A stretch of 64,000 nucleotides of DNA from Desmonostoc vinosum HA7617-LM4 (GTDB lineage Bacteria; Cyanobacteriota; Cyanobacteriia; Cyanobacteriales; Nostocaceae), in contig JAHHHC010000012.1 of NCBI GenBank assembly GCA_019359515.1, positions 62,001 through 126,000 of the forward strand. The letters are read 5' to 3'. The notes below the pieces were generated by a model. It worked only from the letters and a program-made list of their open reading frames with translations. It did no database searches and was not told where the DNA came from. Positions 8,446 to 17,484 of this stretch are shown piece after piece. Each line of letters opens with the position of its first letter. The first letter of the stretch is position 1. Made by a program: the position numbers and the translations under genes.

Positions 8446-9438
8446 CTATCTTCCCCATTGAAAAATTGCTGCACCCCAGGTGAGGCCGGCACCAAAGCCG
8501 GAGGTAGCAATGATGTCGTTGGGTTTAATTTTACCTTGCCGCACTGCTTCATCTAAAGCTAAGGGTATGGAGGCTGCTGAGGTGTTGCCGTAATGGGCAA
8601 GATTACTAATTACTTTATGTTCTGGAATATTTAAGCGTTGGGCAACGGTATCCAGAATCCGCTGATTGGCTTGATGTAATACTAACCAATCGATTTGGTC
8701 AACGCTGAGGTTAGCTTGAAATAAGGCTTTATCAATGATTTCTGGCACTTTTTGAGCAGCAAAGCGGTAGACTTCTTTGCCGTTCATGTCTATGGGTTGG
8801 TAAGTGCCTTGAGCAACTTTTACCCCTGGAAGTAGTTCTCTTGGCGTGGCTTGATATGGGAGGTTGAGACAGCCGTTTTGAGTGCCGTCACTTTTAAGTG
8901 CAAATCCTAGCAAGCGATCGCACTTGGAAGCTTGCAATACTACCGCTCCTGCACCATCTCCAAAGAGTACACAGGTACGCCTATCTTGCCAATCTACCCA
9001 ACGAGAGAGGATATCCGCCCCTATCAACAGTACATTTTGATAAACTCCAGTTCTGATGTATTGGGCGGCTGTAACTAGTCCAAATATAAAGCCTGAACAA
9101 GCAGCTGTTAAGTCAAAGGCTACTGCTCTGATGGCTCCTAATTCTGCTTGAATTTGACAAGCGCTACCAAACAAATCGTCTGGGGTGGAAGTCGCCAGCA
9201 GAATTAAATCTATTTCTTCTGCCTTGATGCCTGACGCGGCGATCGCCTGTCTGCTTGCTTCTGAGGCGAGTGATTTTAAAGACTCTGTTGGTTGTGCTAG
9301 TCGCCGTTGACGAATTCCCGTTCTTGTGGTAATCCATTCGTCTGAGGTTTCAACTAACTCAGTCAGTCTTTGGTTGTGTAGAGAAGTTGCGGGTGTTGCC
9401 GAGCCACTTCCAGTGATTGCTATACCTAAATTTTGCAC
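8446..9438 (-). CDS. fabH: 3-oxoacyl-ACP synthase III (KAS III)
   Basis: FabH starts fatty acid synthesis by condensing acetyl-CoA with malonyl-ACP. The 330-residue protein shows the nucleophile in TAACSGF (C114), the LHQANQRI motif (H255) and HYGNTSAAS (N285), giving the full Cys-His-Asn triad, and a C-terminal SGFGAGLTWG. Length is normal. The neighbours plsX upstream and fabD downstream make the classical lipid cluster. The stop lies directly beside a duplicated 63-bp repeat. Confidence 0.95.
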   Translation of the reverse strand: MQNLGIAITGSGSATPATSLHNQRLTELVETSDEWITTRTGIRQRRLAQPTESLKSLASEASRQAIAASGIKAEEIDLILLATSTPDDLFGSACQIQAELGAIRAVAFDLTAACSGFIFGLVTAAQYIRTGVYQNVLLIGADILSRWVDWQDRRTCVLFGDGAGAVVLQASKCDRLLGFALKSDGTQNGCLNLPYQATPRELLPGVKVAQGTYQPIDMNGKEVYRFAAQKVPEIIDKALFQANLSVDQIDWLVLHQANQRILDTVAQRLNIPEHKVISNLAHYGNTSAASIPLALDEAVRQGKIKPNDIIATSGFGAGLTWGAAIFQWGR

Positions 9439-9544
9439 TCCTAGTCTCCCAAGCTATCAGCTTTTTGTCCCTTGTCCTTAGTCATTTGTCTTTTGTCCTG
9501 ACATACAAACAAAGGACAAATGACTCATGACTGATAACTGATGG

Positions 9545-10585
9545 CTAACTGCTTTCGTGCTGTAGCACTTGATATTGGGACTTAATTCTTTGCAGTACCT
9601 GGTTATCAACAGCGTCTTTTGCCATGCGGATGGCGTTAAAAACCGAAGGTGCTTGTGAGCTACCATGGCCAATAAAGCAGACACCTGCAACGCCTAACAG
9701 TAGCGCCCCACCATGTTCTGCGTGATCCATCCGTTGCTTAATGCGTTTGAGATTTGGCTTTAAAAGTGCCGTGCCAATTTGACCACGCAATCCTTGGGGT
9801 AACTCTTCCTTGAGAATTTGTAGGATTGCTCCTCCGACAGCTTCGGCAAATTTCAGTAATACATTGCCAACAAAGCCGTCACAGACGATTACATCAAATT
9901 GACCGGAAAGTACGTCTCGTCCTTCAGCGTTGCCAATAAAATTTATTTGAGTATTTTCGCGTAGCAGTTGGTGAGCGCGAACGGCTGTATCATTGCCTTT
10001 ACAGTCCTCTTCACCGATATTTAATAAACCTACTTTGGGTTCGGTTGTTCCTAATACAAATTGACTGTAAGCCGACCCCATGACAGCAAACTGTTCCAAA
10101 AATTTTGGGCGACAGTCTACATTCGCACCGACATCAAGAATTAGCACTTGCTTGCCAGCAATGATCGTGGGAAACACTGTACCGATTGCTGGGCGGTCAA
10201 TTCCTGGTAATCGTCCTAATTTTAGCAAAGCTGCTGCCATCGCTGCCCCAGAGTGCCCAGCAGAAAATACAGCATCTGCTTGCTGTTTCTTAACCAAATC
10301 CATGGCTACATTAATGGAGGCCTTGGGTTTGCGTCTGACGGCATTTAAAGGCTCATCGTCCATTGCGATCGCTTCTTCGGCAGGGACGATCTCTACTTGC
10401 CTCAAATTTGTTTTTGATGGCAGGGCGGCTTCAATTTGTTGGGGATCGCCAACCAACAATACTTTCACACCTAATTCTTCTCGTGCCCGCAGTGCGCCAG
10501 CAACGATTTCCCCGGGTGCATAGTCCCCTCCCATTGCATCAATTGCAATCCGTACACAAGTCGATTCCATTGCTTGGAGCTTCAT
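9545..10585 (-). CDS. plsX: Phosphate acyltransferase PlsX
   Basis: PlsX makes acyl-phosphate from acyl-ACP, feeding PlsY and phospholipid synthesis. The IAIDAMGGDYAP opening and the later VGLLNIGEEDCKGN and CDGFVGNVLLKFAEA motifs are diagnostic. An upstream ATG at 10675 would add 30 residues (MTNDNSQFPIPNS...), but those are translated from an intergenic repeat, so I prefer the ATG at 10585 (MKLQAMESTCVRIAID), which has AAGG about eight bases upstream. A start at MESTC (10570) is also possible. First gene of plsX-fabH-fabD. Confidence 0.93.
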   Translation of the reverse strand: MKLQAMESTCVRIAIDAMGGDYAPGEIVAGALRAREELGVKVLLVGDPQQIEAALPSKTNLRQVEIVPAEEAIAMDDEPLNAVRRKPKASINVAMDLVKKQQADAVFSAGHSGAAMAAALLKLGRLPGIDRPAIGTVFPTIIAGKQVLILDVGANVDCRPKFLEQFAVMGSAYSQFVLGTTEPKVGLLNIGEEDCKGNDTAVRAHQLLRENTQINFIGNAEGRDVLSGQFDVIVCDGFVGNVLLKFAEAVGGAILQILKEELPQGLRGQIGTALLKPNLKRIKQRMDHAEHGGALLLGVAGVCFIGHGSSQAPSVFNAIRMAKDAVDNQVLQRIKSQYQVLQHESS

Positions 10586-10746
10586 AGAAACCTTACAGAT
10601 TTTACCAGATGGCGACGTAGTTTTATTACTAAATAGGGAATTGGGAATGGGGAATTGGGAATTGTCATTTGTCATTCTCTGCGTCCCCGCGTCCTCTTGT
10701 CCCCGCGTCCCCGCGTCTTCCTCATCCCCCGGTCACTGAGCATACC

Positions 10747-10810
10747 CTTCTCCTTTGGAGACGCTAACGCGAACGGGATCTTGCTACGCGTAGCGTCTCC
10801 AAAGGAGAAG
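10747..10810. repeat. Inverted repeat with 19-bp perfect arms
   Basis: CTTCTCCTTTGGAGACGCT (10747-10765) is exactly complementary to the sequence at 10792-10810, with a 26-bp spacer. It lies between pepA (downstream end at 10840) and plsX. The GGAGACGCTACGCGAAC wording recurs in repeats at 46.5 and 63.1 kb, so it is a mobile-type palindromic unit more than a dedicated terminator. Confidence 0.85.
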
Positions 10811-10839
10811 TCGAAGTGCATCCCCTCACTCAGCCCTGA

Positions 10840-12321
10840 CTACTGGGAACTCAGTACCCAGTTAACTAGTGTACGAACACCATAGCCTGTTGCCCCTGCG
10901 CCGTTGTAACCATTTTCTTTATCTGTCCAAACTGGGCCTGCTATATCTAAGTGTGCCCAAGCAGTATCTTTAACAAACTGCTTGAGGAAAAGAGCCGCAG
11001 TAATGGCCCCACCTGGACGTGGGCCAGTATTTTTCATATCCGCAATGCCAGATTTTAATCCTTCAAAATATTTTTCTTCCATTGGCATTCGCCAAATCTT
11101 TTCGCCAGCTATTTCAGCAGCTTTCTCTAGTTGGGAGGCTACAGCATCATCAGGAGTAAACAAGCCAGCAATGTCATCTCCTAATGCGATCACGTTTGCA
11201 CCTGTCAAGGTAGCTAAATCAACGATCGCATCTAGTCCCAATTTGTCAGCAAACACCAAAGCATCTGCAAGGGTCAAACGCCCTTCAGCGTCGGTGTTGT
11301 TGACTTCGATCGTTTTGCCGTTAGATGCTTTAAGAATGTCTCCTGGGTGCATGGCGTGACCGCTAATCATGTTTTCAGTCGCCGCCGAGATAAAGTGAAC
11401 TTCTACTTCTTCTGGTTGGAGTTGAGCAATGGCTTTGGCTGCACCCAAGGTGGCAGCTGCCCCACCCATATCGATTTTCATGGTTTCGATGCCGCTACCA
11501 GCACCTTTGATGTTGAGTCCACCAGAATCGAAGGTTAAACCTTTACCAATAATTGCTAGTTTCTTTTTGGGTGTACCTGTTGGTTTGTAAGTCAGGTGAA
11601 TAAACTTCGGTGGCAAATCAGAAGCTTGAGCAACTCCCAAAAAAGCACCCATGCCCAACTTTTCACAGTCTTCTCGTTCGAGAATTTCCAATTGCAAACC
11701 GTGATCTTTGGCGATCGCTTGGGCAGTTTCCGCTAAAGTAATTGGTGTTACTGCATTAGCTGGTGCTGCTACCAATTGCCGTGCCAAAATTACCCCTGAA
11801 ACGATTTGGTTAGCGCGGTTGAGCGCTGCTTCTTGTCCGTCAAATCCCAGGAAATCTACTGATTCAATTTGTAGCCCTTTATCTTCTGGCTCTGATTTAA
11901 AACGATTGTCCTGATAAAGCGCTAGTTGCACACCTTCAGCCATAGCTTGGGCAGTTGCTGCCGGGTCATTGTTCCATAATGGAAAACTGAACCCTAAAGT
12001 TTTGCTTTTTTGTTTTTTGGCAACCCTAGCCACAGCCGCCACAGCACGACGAATATTGTCTAGTTTTAGTGCATCCGGTTTACCTAAACCTACCAAAATT
12101 ACTTTCCGAACTTGGCTACCAGCAGCTAAACGAGTAGAGATAGTGCTGTTGGCTTTCCCCGTGAATTCCTCTTCAGCAATCAGTTCTTTTAAGATTCCGC
12201 CAAACTTTTCATTGAGAGTAGCCAATTCGCCAGTTAACTCTACTGCATCTTCAAATAATCCAATTGCCAAACTATCACCCGCCCACTCTAGCAAAGGCGT
12301 ATTACTCGGTTGAATTACCAT
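10840..12321 (-). CDS. pepA: Leucyl aminopeptidase (M17)
   Basis: A cytoplasmic di-metal exopeptidase that removes N-terminal residues from peptides. The 493-residue protein has the catalytic-domain motif [10 protein letters not shown] (K260, D265), MKIDMGGAA (D284) and the signature NTDAEGR (342-348), covering the metal ligands. The N-terminal 160 residues form the usual non-catalytic domain. Length is typical of cyanobacterial M17 enzymes. It stands alone, bounded by repeats on both sides, and starts at ATG 12321-12319. Confidence 0.95.
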   Translation of the reverse strand: MVIQPSNTPLLEWAGDSLAIGLFEDAVELTGELATLNEKFGGILKELIAEEEFTGKANSTISTRLAAGSQVRKVILVGLGKPDALKLDNIRRAVAAVARVAKKQKSKTLGFSFPLWNNDPAATAQAMAEGVQLALYQDNRFKSEPEDKGLQIESVDFLGFDGQEAALNRANQIVSGVILARQLVAAPANAVTPITLAETAQAIAKDHGLQLEILEREDCEKLGMGAFLGVAQASDLPPKFIHLTYKPTGTPKKKLAIIGKGLTFDSGGLNIKGAGSGIETMKIDMGGAAATLGAAKAIAQLQPEEVEVHFISAATENMISGHAMHPGDILKASNGKTIEVNNTDAEGRLTLADALVFADKLGLDAIVDLATLTGANVIALGDDIAGLFTPDDAVASQLEKAAEIAGEKIWRMPMEEKYFEGLKSGIADMKNTGPRPGGAITAALFLKQFVKDTAWAHLDIAGPVWTDKENGYNGAGATGYGVRTLVNWVLSSQ

Positions 12322-12386
12322 TTTGAGATTTTGTGTAAGTATTCCTTCTTGTACCAGTATTGCTCAAAATTCCTTTTTGATCTTAA

Positions 12387-12450
12387 GGGAGTGGGGAGTG
12401 GGGAGTGGGGAGTGGGGAGTGGGGAGTGGGGAGTGGGGACTGGGGACTGG
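12387..12450. repeat. GGGGAGT heptamer tract upstream of pepA
   Basis: At least eight GGGGAGT/GGGGACT units, followed by GGAGACGCGGGGACGCGG repeats to about 12483. The tract lies within 70 bp of the pepA start, on the promoter side. Confidence 0.85.
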
Positions 12451-12514
12451 GGGAGACGCGGAGACGCGGGGACGCGGGGACGCAGAGAATAATCAATTAC
12501 AAATGACAATTCCC

Positions 12515-12615
12515 AATTACGAATTACGAATTACGTTAGCGTAGCGGTAGCGAGTCCTCGATAGCGTTAGCGTTAGCGACGCAGGAGCGTCGCGTCATTA
12601 CGAATTACGAATTAC
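12515..12615. repeat. TAATTCGTAATTCG/CGCTAACGC interspersed repeat
   Basis: Bounded on both sides by GAATTACGAATTACG units with a core of GTTAGCGTAGCGGTAGCG and GCGACGCAGGAGCGTC. Its right edge supplies the stop codon of the gene fragment at 12610-12753. Confidence 0.8.
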
Positions 12616-12753
12616 CCATGTCAAATTTGTTAGCGATCGCAGTAATCACTTGTTGTTCAATGGGTGTAGTCTGATTGTCAAGTTTGGCAATTCTGTAACA
12701 CTGGGCTAATAAGGGGATGGCATAATCACGATTAAGTTGATTAACCCTTTTAT
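12610..12753 (-). pseudogene. C-terminal fragment of a TerB/DUF697-associated protein
   Basis: Reading the minus strand from about 12753 gives KRVNQLNRDYAIPLLAQCYR and then IAKLDNQTTPIEQQVITAI before a stop inside the repeat. It has no start codon and is preceded by a stop. The phrase with xIAxLDxxxTPxEQxVI resembles the helical TerB-like tail that follows DUF697-like regions in related cyanobacterial proteins. It lies just downstream of the DUF697-like gene at 12864, whose end looks early, so it is probably the severed tail of that gene. Confidence 0.4.
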
Positions 12754-12863
12754 GTCACTCTCGGAAAGTAATAATCAAAGCAAGATTCTGAAACTTTCAT
12801 CCAATCTAGCTTTGAGCCTTTATTTTCTAACAGTAACTAAAATTTATAACCAAAAGCTTAAAA

Positions 12864-13898
12864 CTAAAGCTCCAAAAGGCTTTCAGCGATAGGCTTCTCC
12901 CAAACTGACAAAACAGGGTTAAGCAGTGTATCTAATGGCATAGGTGATTTGATGTTTTGAGCAATGGCATCCAAGCAAGTAGAACTGAGGTTTAAAGCTT
13001 GCAACTCTGGTAAGATTTCCGACCATGTTTTCTCTGGATGACTGGCAAGGATCATGTGGACTAAAATTTGATCCATGATGGCTTTTTGAGCGATCGCTGT
13101 TTCAAGATAATCTTCACTTTGAGCTTTCAACTGTGCTAGTGTCTTTTTGGAAGTCAGGGAAGTTGCAGCATCGAGTTTGGCTTCATAAAATCGACAGGCA
13201 GCGTATCCTAATGAATAAATCATTGTCGCATTTGAGCTGGCGGCGATCGCTGCACCTGCAAAAGGCACGTTTCGCAGCAAGCCTAACCCAGCGGCTTTCA
13301 AAAGACGCCCACCACCCAATGCCAGACCAAAAATTGCTAAAACTTCACCTTTACGGGCCGGATCTTTTAAATCTAGTCCATAAAGAGAGGCAATCTGATA
13401 AAGCATTTCTGATTGCAATTTAGTCGTTGCTGCCAAATCAATTGCCAATAATGCGATCGCTATTCCTGGCAAAATACTACTAGCAAGCCCAATTCCCCCT
13501 GCTTGGGTTGCTTTTTCCACCATAATGCGGTGAGCAAGTTGACTAGGTGATTCTTGAGGATACTTTTGCTTGAGTTTGTTTACTGCTGCTTCTGCTTTTT
13601 CCAAATCAACATTGTCAGCAGCACCAACTAACCAATTGAGATTTAATACTCCAGATAGTTTTCTAATCAACCAATTTTGGCTGAGGTTATTTACTATCTT
13701 GCCAGTGGTTTGAGTTGCCTGCTCAATTAACTTGTGTGTTTGTTTGGCGGCGGTATTTCCTAATTCGCCTACAGTCAGAGCGAAAAACTCTAATAAAGAT
13801 AGTTGAGTCCTGATTTCTATTTTTGATGCTTCTTCTTGAGGTTTAGGTGAGTTAATTGATTGGTTCACCTCTATTTTTTCTTGGGATTTGTCTACCAT
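12864..13898 (-). CDS. DUF697/EcsC-like membrane-associated protein
   Basis: The 344-residue product has a charged N-terminus (1-90), then a segment with hydrophobic helices: GIGLASSILPGIAIALLAID (about 136-155), LAIFGLALGGGRLLKAAGLG and NVPFAGAAIAASSNATMIYS. The glycine-rich VPxAGxxIxAxxNATMIYSLGYAA wording is typical of DUF697 (YcjF-like) regions. Function is unknown; such proteins often accompany GTPases, but none is adjacent. It ends WEKPIAESLLEL, and a possible detached C-terminal piece lies 110 bp downstream, so this copy may be truncated. Confidence 0.6.
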   Translation of the reverse strand: MVDKSQEKIEVNQSINSPKPQEEASKIEIRTQLSLLEFFALTVGELGNTAAKQTHKLIEQATQTTGKIVNNLSQNWLIRKLSGVLNLNWLVGAADNVDLEKAEAAVNKLKQKYPQESPSQLAHRIMVEKATQAGGIGLASSILPGIAIALLAIDLAATTKLQSEMLYQIASLYGLDLKDPARKGEVLAIFGLALGGGRLLKAAGLGLLRNVPFAGAAIAASSNATMIYSLGYAACRFYEAKLDAATSLTSKKTLAQLKAQSEDYLETAIAQKAIMDQILVHMILASHPEKTWSEILPELQALNLSSTCLDAIAQNIKSPMPLDTLLNPVLSVWEKPIAESLLEL

Positions 13899-13992
13899 TG
13901 CCTAATACCGATCACACAGCCTTTCTATCCAAATTTGTAGCGAAAATAGAAGTGGCTTGACATCTTTCTATAAGCACAAGCTTGAGAATCGA

Positions 13993-14095
13993 TAAGCTAA
14001 AAAACATCTAAATTACATAATCAAATTAAATAAAACTCTTGTGGGGTGGGCATCTTGCCCGCCCTAATTATGCAAGTTATATGTGGAACAGCTTA
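13993..14095. mobile_element. MITE-like element, family A, copy 2 (103 bp)
   Basis: Identical in extent to copy 1 (714-816), with TAAGCT...AGCTTA ends and the GGGTGGGC/GCCCGCCC hairpin. The flanks read CGA before and GATGG after, so the empty site would be CGA-TA-GATGG. It lies between the DUF697-like gene and the Uma2 gene; no gene is interrupted. Confidence 0.8.
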
Positions 14096-14305
14096 GATGG
14101 TGACTAAATAGCTATGGCTCTATCGTACTTGTTATGCTAAATAAACACTTTGTTAAGAGGGAACGCTTAACAGGGAACAGGGAAAAGAGTAATCTGAAAA
14201 AAGAATATGAAAAAATAAACATGTTTTTCCTTGCCTAGCAAGCTTTATAAGCTTTTTAAGTCCCAACTTAAGCATGATAAGTATTGAAGAACCATAGCTA
14301 TTTTG

Positions 14306-15055
14306 CTAAAGACTATCTGGATCAATATTTAGTTCTCTAAGTTTAGCTGCTAATTTTTGTGCTTTTTCTTCTGCTTGCTGTTGAGCTGCTTCTGCTTGCT
14401 GTTGAGCTGCTTCTGCTTGCTGTTGAGCTGCTTCTGCAATTCGTCGTGCAGTTGCTTCTTCTTCATGGCTTAGGAGTGTTTGACCTGTAACTGAATCGTA
14501 AAAGCGCAGTTTTCCCGCTTCCAATCTTAGCTCTAGCTGCAAAACTTCACTACTTAGAGAAAGTGTACCATCTGGCATGGTATTGTTTTCCACTGGTAAA
14601 TAATTACCTTCGAGCAAGCGTAAACCTTGGAGTTGGGGATTAAGATAATCCCCAGTCGGATCATATTGAAAATATTCACGCACTCCTAGAAAGGCATAGA
14701 TTCCTTTTTTGGCACCTTGGTCTCTGCTGCGAGTGGTTTTTGAGGTAATCTCTAGAACAAAGTCAGGAGTTTTATTGTTTTCTTGCCAAGTTTTGTAAGA
14801 ACGGCGTTCCTTGTTATCAATTCCGAATATTACAAATACATCTGGGGCTACAACTGATTCTGGATTACCCTTCTCATAATAGATAAAAAGATTACCAGAA
14901 ACGTATACATTAGGACAATTTTGAAAATAAATGCCTAGTACATCAACCGCATATAACAGATATTTTCGCTGGAAATCACCTTCTGCCAATGGCTTACCGT
15001 CCTCATCTGGATACTCAATGGGAGTAATAGGATAATATTCTACTGAGGTTGTCAT
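14306..15055 (-). CDS. Uma2-family protein (DUF820) with a coiled-coil tail
   Basis: Uma2 proteins are PD-(D/E)XK-fold putative nucleases that are abundant in cyanobacteria; their role is unknown. The core is seen in APDVFVIFG, PDFVLEITSKTTRSRD (the E-x-xSK strand) and FLGVREYFQYDP. After about residue 200 come three exact copies of a 7-residue unit AEAAQQQ, encoded by a 21-bp tandem repeat (about 14368-14437), then a charged helix ending in NIDPDSL, as is common in the family. A TTG at 15070 could add five residues, but the ATG at 15055 (MTTSVEYY) has GAGG upstream and is preferred. Confidence 0.85.
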   Translation of the reverse strand: MTTSVEYYPITPIEYPDEDGKPLAEGDFQRKYLLYAVDVLGIYFQNCPNVYVSGNLFIYYEKGNPESVVAPDVFVIFGIDNKERRSYKTWQENNKTPDFVLEITSKTTRSRDQGAKKGIYAFLGVREYFQYDPTGDYLNPQLQGLRLLEGNYLPVENNTMPDGTLSLSSEVLQLELRLEAGKLRFYDSVTGQTLLSHEEEATARRIAEAAQQQAEAAQQQAEAAQQQAEEKAQKLAAKLRELNIDPDSL

Positions 15056-15121
15056 GGTCGGATACCTCAACTTGATTGGGGTAAATTCAATTTAGCATCT
15101 GAATTATTCAACTAACCATAG

Positions 15122-15459
15122 CTAACTAATCAAAACGCGATCGCCATGACTAGGAGGTTGTGAAATCACCAGAAATTCTCAATTGCGATCGCCTTCATTA
15201 AATATTTGATGAGCAACATGAGGAGAAACTTCTACCCCTTCGTGCTTAAAAATAACTTGTCGATAACCACCGATTTCTAAAGTTACTTTTCCAGATAAGA
15301 TAAAGAAAAACTGCTGCGATCGCTGGTGATAATGTCTCAGTTCTGATGTTCTCGGTGGCATAAGTTCATGAATTACGCTCAACTGTGCTTGTTTAAAAGA
15401 TGCCAACCATGACAATTACTACCCCATAAATAATGTTCAGCAGTTTCTTTACTAATCAT
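15122..15459 (-). pseudogene. Small cupin protein gene with a frameshift and a nonsense codon
   Basis: The minus strand starts MISKETAEHYLWGSNCHGWH, loses frame in the CTTTTAAAC run (one A too few), and resumes as KQAQLSVIHELMPP, then the cupin core SELRHYHQRSQQFFFILSG and GVEVSPHVAHQIFNEGDRN. A TGA interrupts there, and EFLVISQPPSHGDRVLIS continues to the true stop at 15122. Total length is 338 nt, one short of 113 codons, as expected for a single-base deletion. Intact relatives are single-domain cupins of unknown function. The frameshift could be a sequencing error, but the in-frame TGA makes real decay more likely. Confidence 0.75.
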
Positions 15460-15470
15460 GTTATGCATAT

Positions 15471-15941
15471 TTATGTACTTTCGTTTTCCTCTCCAGAGTT
15501 TTTTAATTGGTATTCTGCGATCATCTCATCTAAACTTGTAGGAAACTCCCCATTCTTAACTTTATTTGTAAATACTCGATAACAATCTTTTTTATCCCCT
15601 TCTTTGTGAGGAAAACCCAACCAAAGAATAATAATAATTTTTTGTTCTTTAAATGCTCTAAAAAATAATCTATATCGTTCTGGTAGTCCCATCTTTTTGA
15701 GACGACCATATTTATGTAAGGGTTTTTGTAAAACAAAATATGAAGCAAAAGGATCTTGAGGAATTTTTTCTTTAATTGCAATATTAAGCGCTTTTAATAA
15801 TTTTGTATCTGCATGTATAATAAATTCTTCTTTAGATAGCTCACTTTGTAAAATACGCACTTTATCACGCAATTCTACCCATTGTTCATTAAACAATGGG
15901 TAGAAGAAAGTTTGCCATCCATTACAAGTGAAAGCAGCCAT
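15471..15941 (-). CDS. yhaV: Type II toxin of the YhaV family
   Basis: YhaV is a RelE-superfamily ribonuclease that inhibits growth when free of its antitoxin. The 156-residue protein contains the characteristic stretch LPERYRLFFRAF (about 93-104), IIIILWLGFPHKEGDKKDCY (about 108-127) and a C-terminal VKNGEFPTSLDEM. Length matches the family. Its ATG (15941-15939) overlaps the antitoxin stop as TAATG, so the two are translationally coupled with the antitoxin first. The cupin pseudogene follows 11 bp downstream. Confidence 0.85.
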   Translation of the reverse strand: MAAFTCNGWQTFFYPLFNEQWVELRDKVRILQSELSKEEFIIHADTKLLKALNIAIKEKIPQDPFASYFVLQKPLHKYGRLKKMGLPERYRLFFRAFKEQKIIIILWLGFPHKEGDKKDCYRVFTNKVKNGEFPTSLDEMIAEYQLKNSGEENEST

Positions 15942-16261
15942 TAATCTAAGACTACATCAGTAAGTAAATCGTCTATTTCATCACTCATCTCTTGAGTATA
16001 AGGAACAAGCCGAGAAGGATTTTGCATAGCATCCTTCATCAAAAAGTCAAGAAAAAGGCTCATTATAATACTCTCTGCTTCATCAGCTTCGTCAACATCA
16101 TCAGTTTCTAATCGAACCAAAAAAGTGTTATTTGACAATACCTCAATATAGCCTGACGCATTAGCTAAATGAGGATAATCTTTAGAAAACGCACGAGGTA
16201 AGCGAAATCCATTTTGATTCCCTACCTTTGCATGAGTAATAGGATAAATTTTATTAGCCAT
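15941..16261 (-). CDS. prlF: PrlF-type (AbrB/SohA-like) antitoxin
   Basis: The partner of YhaV: a swapped-hairpin AbrB-fold DNA-binding antitoxin that usually also represses its own operon. The N-terminus ANKIYPITHAKVGNQNGFRLP is the AbrB-like strand-turn pattern; the second half is acidic (LETDDVDEADEAES) and ends EIDDLLTDVVLD. An upstream start at 16294 is open, but the ATG at 16261 has AAAGGA seven bases upstream and gives the usual N-terminus. Promoter and operator should lie in 16262-16430, where there is a diverged MITE-like sequence and a perfect palindrome. Confidence 0.8.
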   Translation of the reverse strand: MANKIYPITHAKVGNQNGFRLPRAFSKDYPHLANASGYIEVLSNNTFLVRLETDDVDEADEAESIIMSLFLDFLMKDAMQNPSRLVPYTQEMSDEIDDLLTDVVLD

Positions 16262-16269
16262 AAGCAAGT

Positions 16270-16384
16270 CCTTTGTTATGCATCTAAATTGCACATTAAC
16301 TCGTGATGGTTGTCATTATTATTTATAAAGGACAAATGACAACCTTTACAGAAAATTATGCAATATGTAAGCGCATCAGCGTAA
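16270..16384. mobile_element. MITE-like element, family B, diverged copy
   Basis: TGTTATGCATCTAAATTGCA near 16274 and GAAAATTATGCAATATGTAA with GCGCATCAGCGTA near 16351-16383 correspond to the two ends of the better-preserved element at 30921-31047. The left limit is uncertain. It occupies the leader of the prlF-yhaV operon, so it may carry or displace that operon's promoter. Confidence 0.5.
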
Positions 16385-16393
16385 CAAACTAAA

Positions 16394-16411
16394 TTAATGT
16401 TATAACATTAA
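16394..16411. promoter_or_regulatory. Perfect 18-bp palindrome, candidate operator
   Basis: TTAATGTTATAACATTAA is fully self-complementary, and a second partial copy (TTATAACATTAAT) follows at 16412-16424. It lies about 135 bp upstream of prlF. PrlF-type antitoxins autoregulate, so an operator role is possible, but the sequence is AT-only apart from one G and one C. Confidence 0.35.
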
Positions 16412-16431
16412 TTATAACATTAATTTAATAT

Positions 16432-16456
16432 AAAAAAGACAGGCTGTTGACCTGTC
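16432..16456 (-). terminator. Rho-independent terminator of petC-petA
   Basis: On the minus strand GACAGG (16456-16451) pairs with CCTGTC (16443-16438) around a 7-base loop and is followed at once by TTTTTT (16437-16432). It begins 27 bases after the petA stop. Confidence 0.85.
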
Positions 16457-16482
16457 CCAAAAGTGATGATATAGCAGAGAAT

Positions 16483-17484
16483 TTAGAAATTCATTTCCGC
16501 AGCTTGAACTCTTTCTACTTGCTTCTTCTTCAGCACTAACATAACTTGAGCCAACATTACCAACGCGACGAACGCAATTAGTCCTTTAACTCTTCCGGCG
16601 TCTTGCAGGACAATTTCGGCATCTTGTTGACCGAATCCACCAACGTTGGGGTTGTTGGTTAAAGCATCACCAGCTTTAACTGCTTGTCCTTCGGAAACAA
16701 TTAATTCTGGCCCGGCAGGAACTTTATCAGTCACAGTTTCACCAGCTTCGCTCTGGATGCTGACAGCATATTTGACGTTACCGTCTTCATCTTCTTCTTT
16801 GGCGATTTTGGTAATCGTGCCAGTAGCAGAAGCGCTATAGACTGAGTTGTTGCTCTTTTCGCCAGTGGGGTAAACTTGTCCGCGTCCGCGGTTGCCACCT
16901 ACGTGAACTGAATATTTACCAAATTGGATGTTTTTATCGGTTGCGGGATTAGGAGATAGAACTGGGAAGACGATTTCTTGATATTGTTCACCAGGCAAAG
17001 GCCCAACAATAACGACGTTTTCTTTGTCTTCGCTGTAGGTTTGGAAGTAGGTATCGCCTACTTCTTCTTTCAGTTCTTCAGAAATGCGGTCTTCAGGGGC
17101 GATTTTGAACCCTTCGGGCAGCATTAACACAGCACCGACATTCAAGCCTACTTTGGAACCATCAGCGCCTACTTGCTGCAAGCTGGTGTCATAGGGGATT
17201 TTCACCACAGCTTTAAATACAGTATCAGGTAGCACAGATTGAGGAACTTCCACTTCTGTTACCTTGGCTGCCAGGTGACAGTTAGCACAAACAATCCGCC
17301 CAGTTGGTTCGCGGGGAGTTTCGGGATAGGTTTGCTGTGCCCAAAAAGGATAAGCAGCAGCAGCTTGAGGGAAGGCTAGATCGCTGATGCAGAAAATAGT
17401 CACAGTAGCGATAGCTATGAGCAATGTATTTAAAATTACTCTAGCATTGCGAGTTAACCTCGCTGTTATGGAAGCGTTTCTCAT
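16483..17484 (-). CDS. petA: Apocytochrome f
   Basis: Cytochrome f is the c-type haem subunit of the b6f complex and hands electrons to plastocyanin or cytochrome c6 on the lumen side of the thylakoid. The 333-residue precursor has a signal peptide ending AAAA before YPFWAQQ; the new N-terminal Tyr45 is the axial haem ligand. The haem-binding site is CANCH (66-70). A C-terminal helix ([17 protein letters not shown]) anchors it, with the stromal tail [15 protein letters not shown]. It is the second gene after petC, with 167 bp between them, and is followed by a clear terminator. Confidence 0.98.
   Translation of the reverse strand: MRNASITARLTRNARVILNTLLIAIATVTIFCISDLAFPQAAAAYPFWAQQTYPETPREPTGRIVCANCHLAAKVTEVEVPQSVLPDTVFKAVVKIPYDTSLQQVGADGSKVGLNVGAVLMLPEGFKIAPEDRISEELKEEVGDTYFQTYSEDKENVVIVGPLPGEQYQEIVFPVLSPNPATDKNIQFGKYSVHVGGNRGRGQVYPTGEKSNNSVYSASATGTITKIAKEEDEDGNVKYAVSIQSEAGETVTDKVPAGPELIVSEGQAVKAGDALTNNPNVGGFGQQDAEIVLQDAGRVKGLIAFVALVMLAQVMLVLKKKQVERVQAAEMNF

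Noticed and set aside
8229-8556. Frames of 65-107 codons on both strands between fabD and fabH
   Set aside because: They translate the duplicated 63-bp repeat and the GGGGACT tract and overlap the fabH 3' end.
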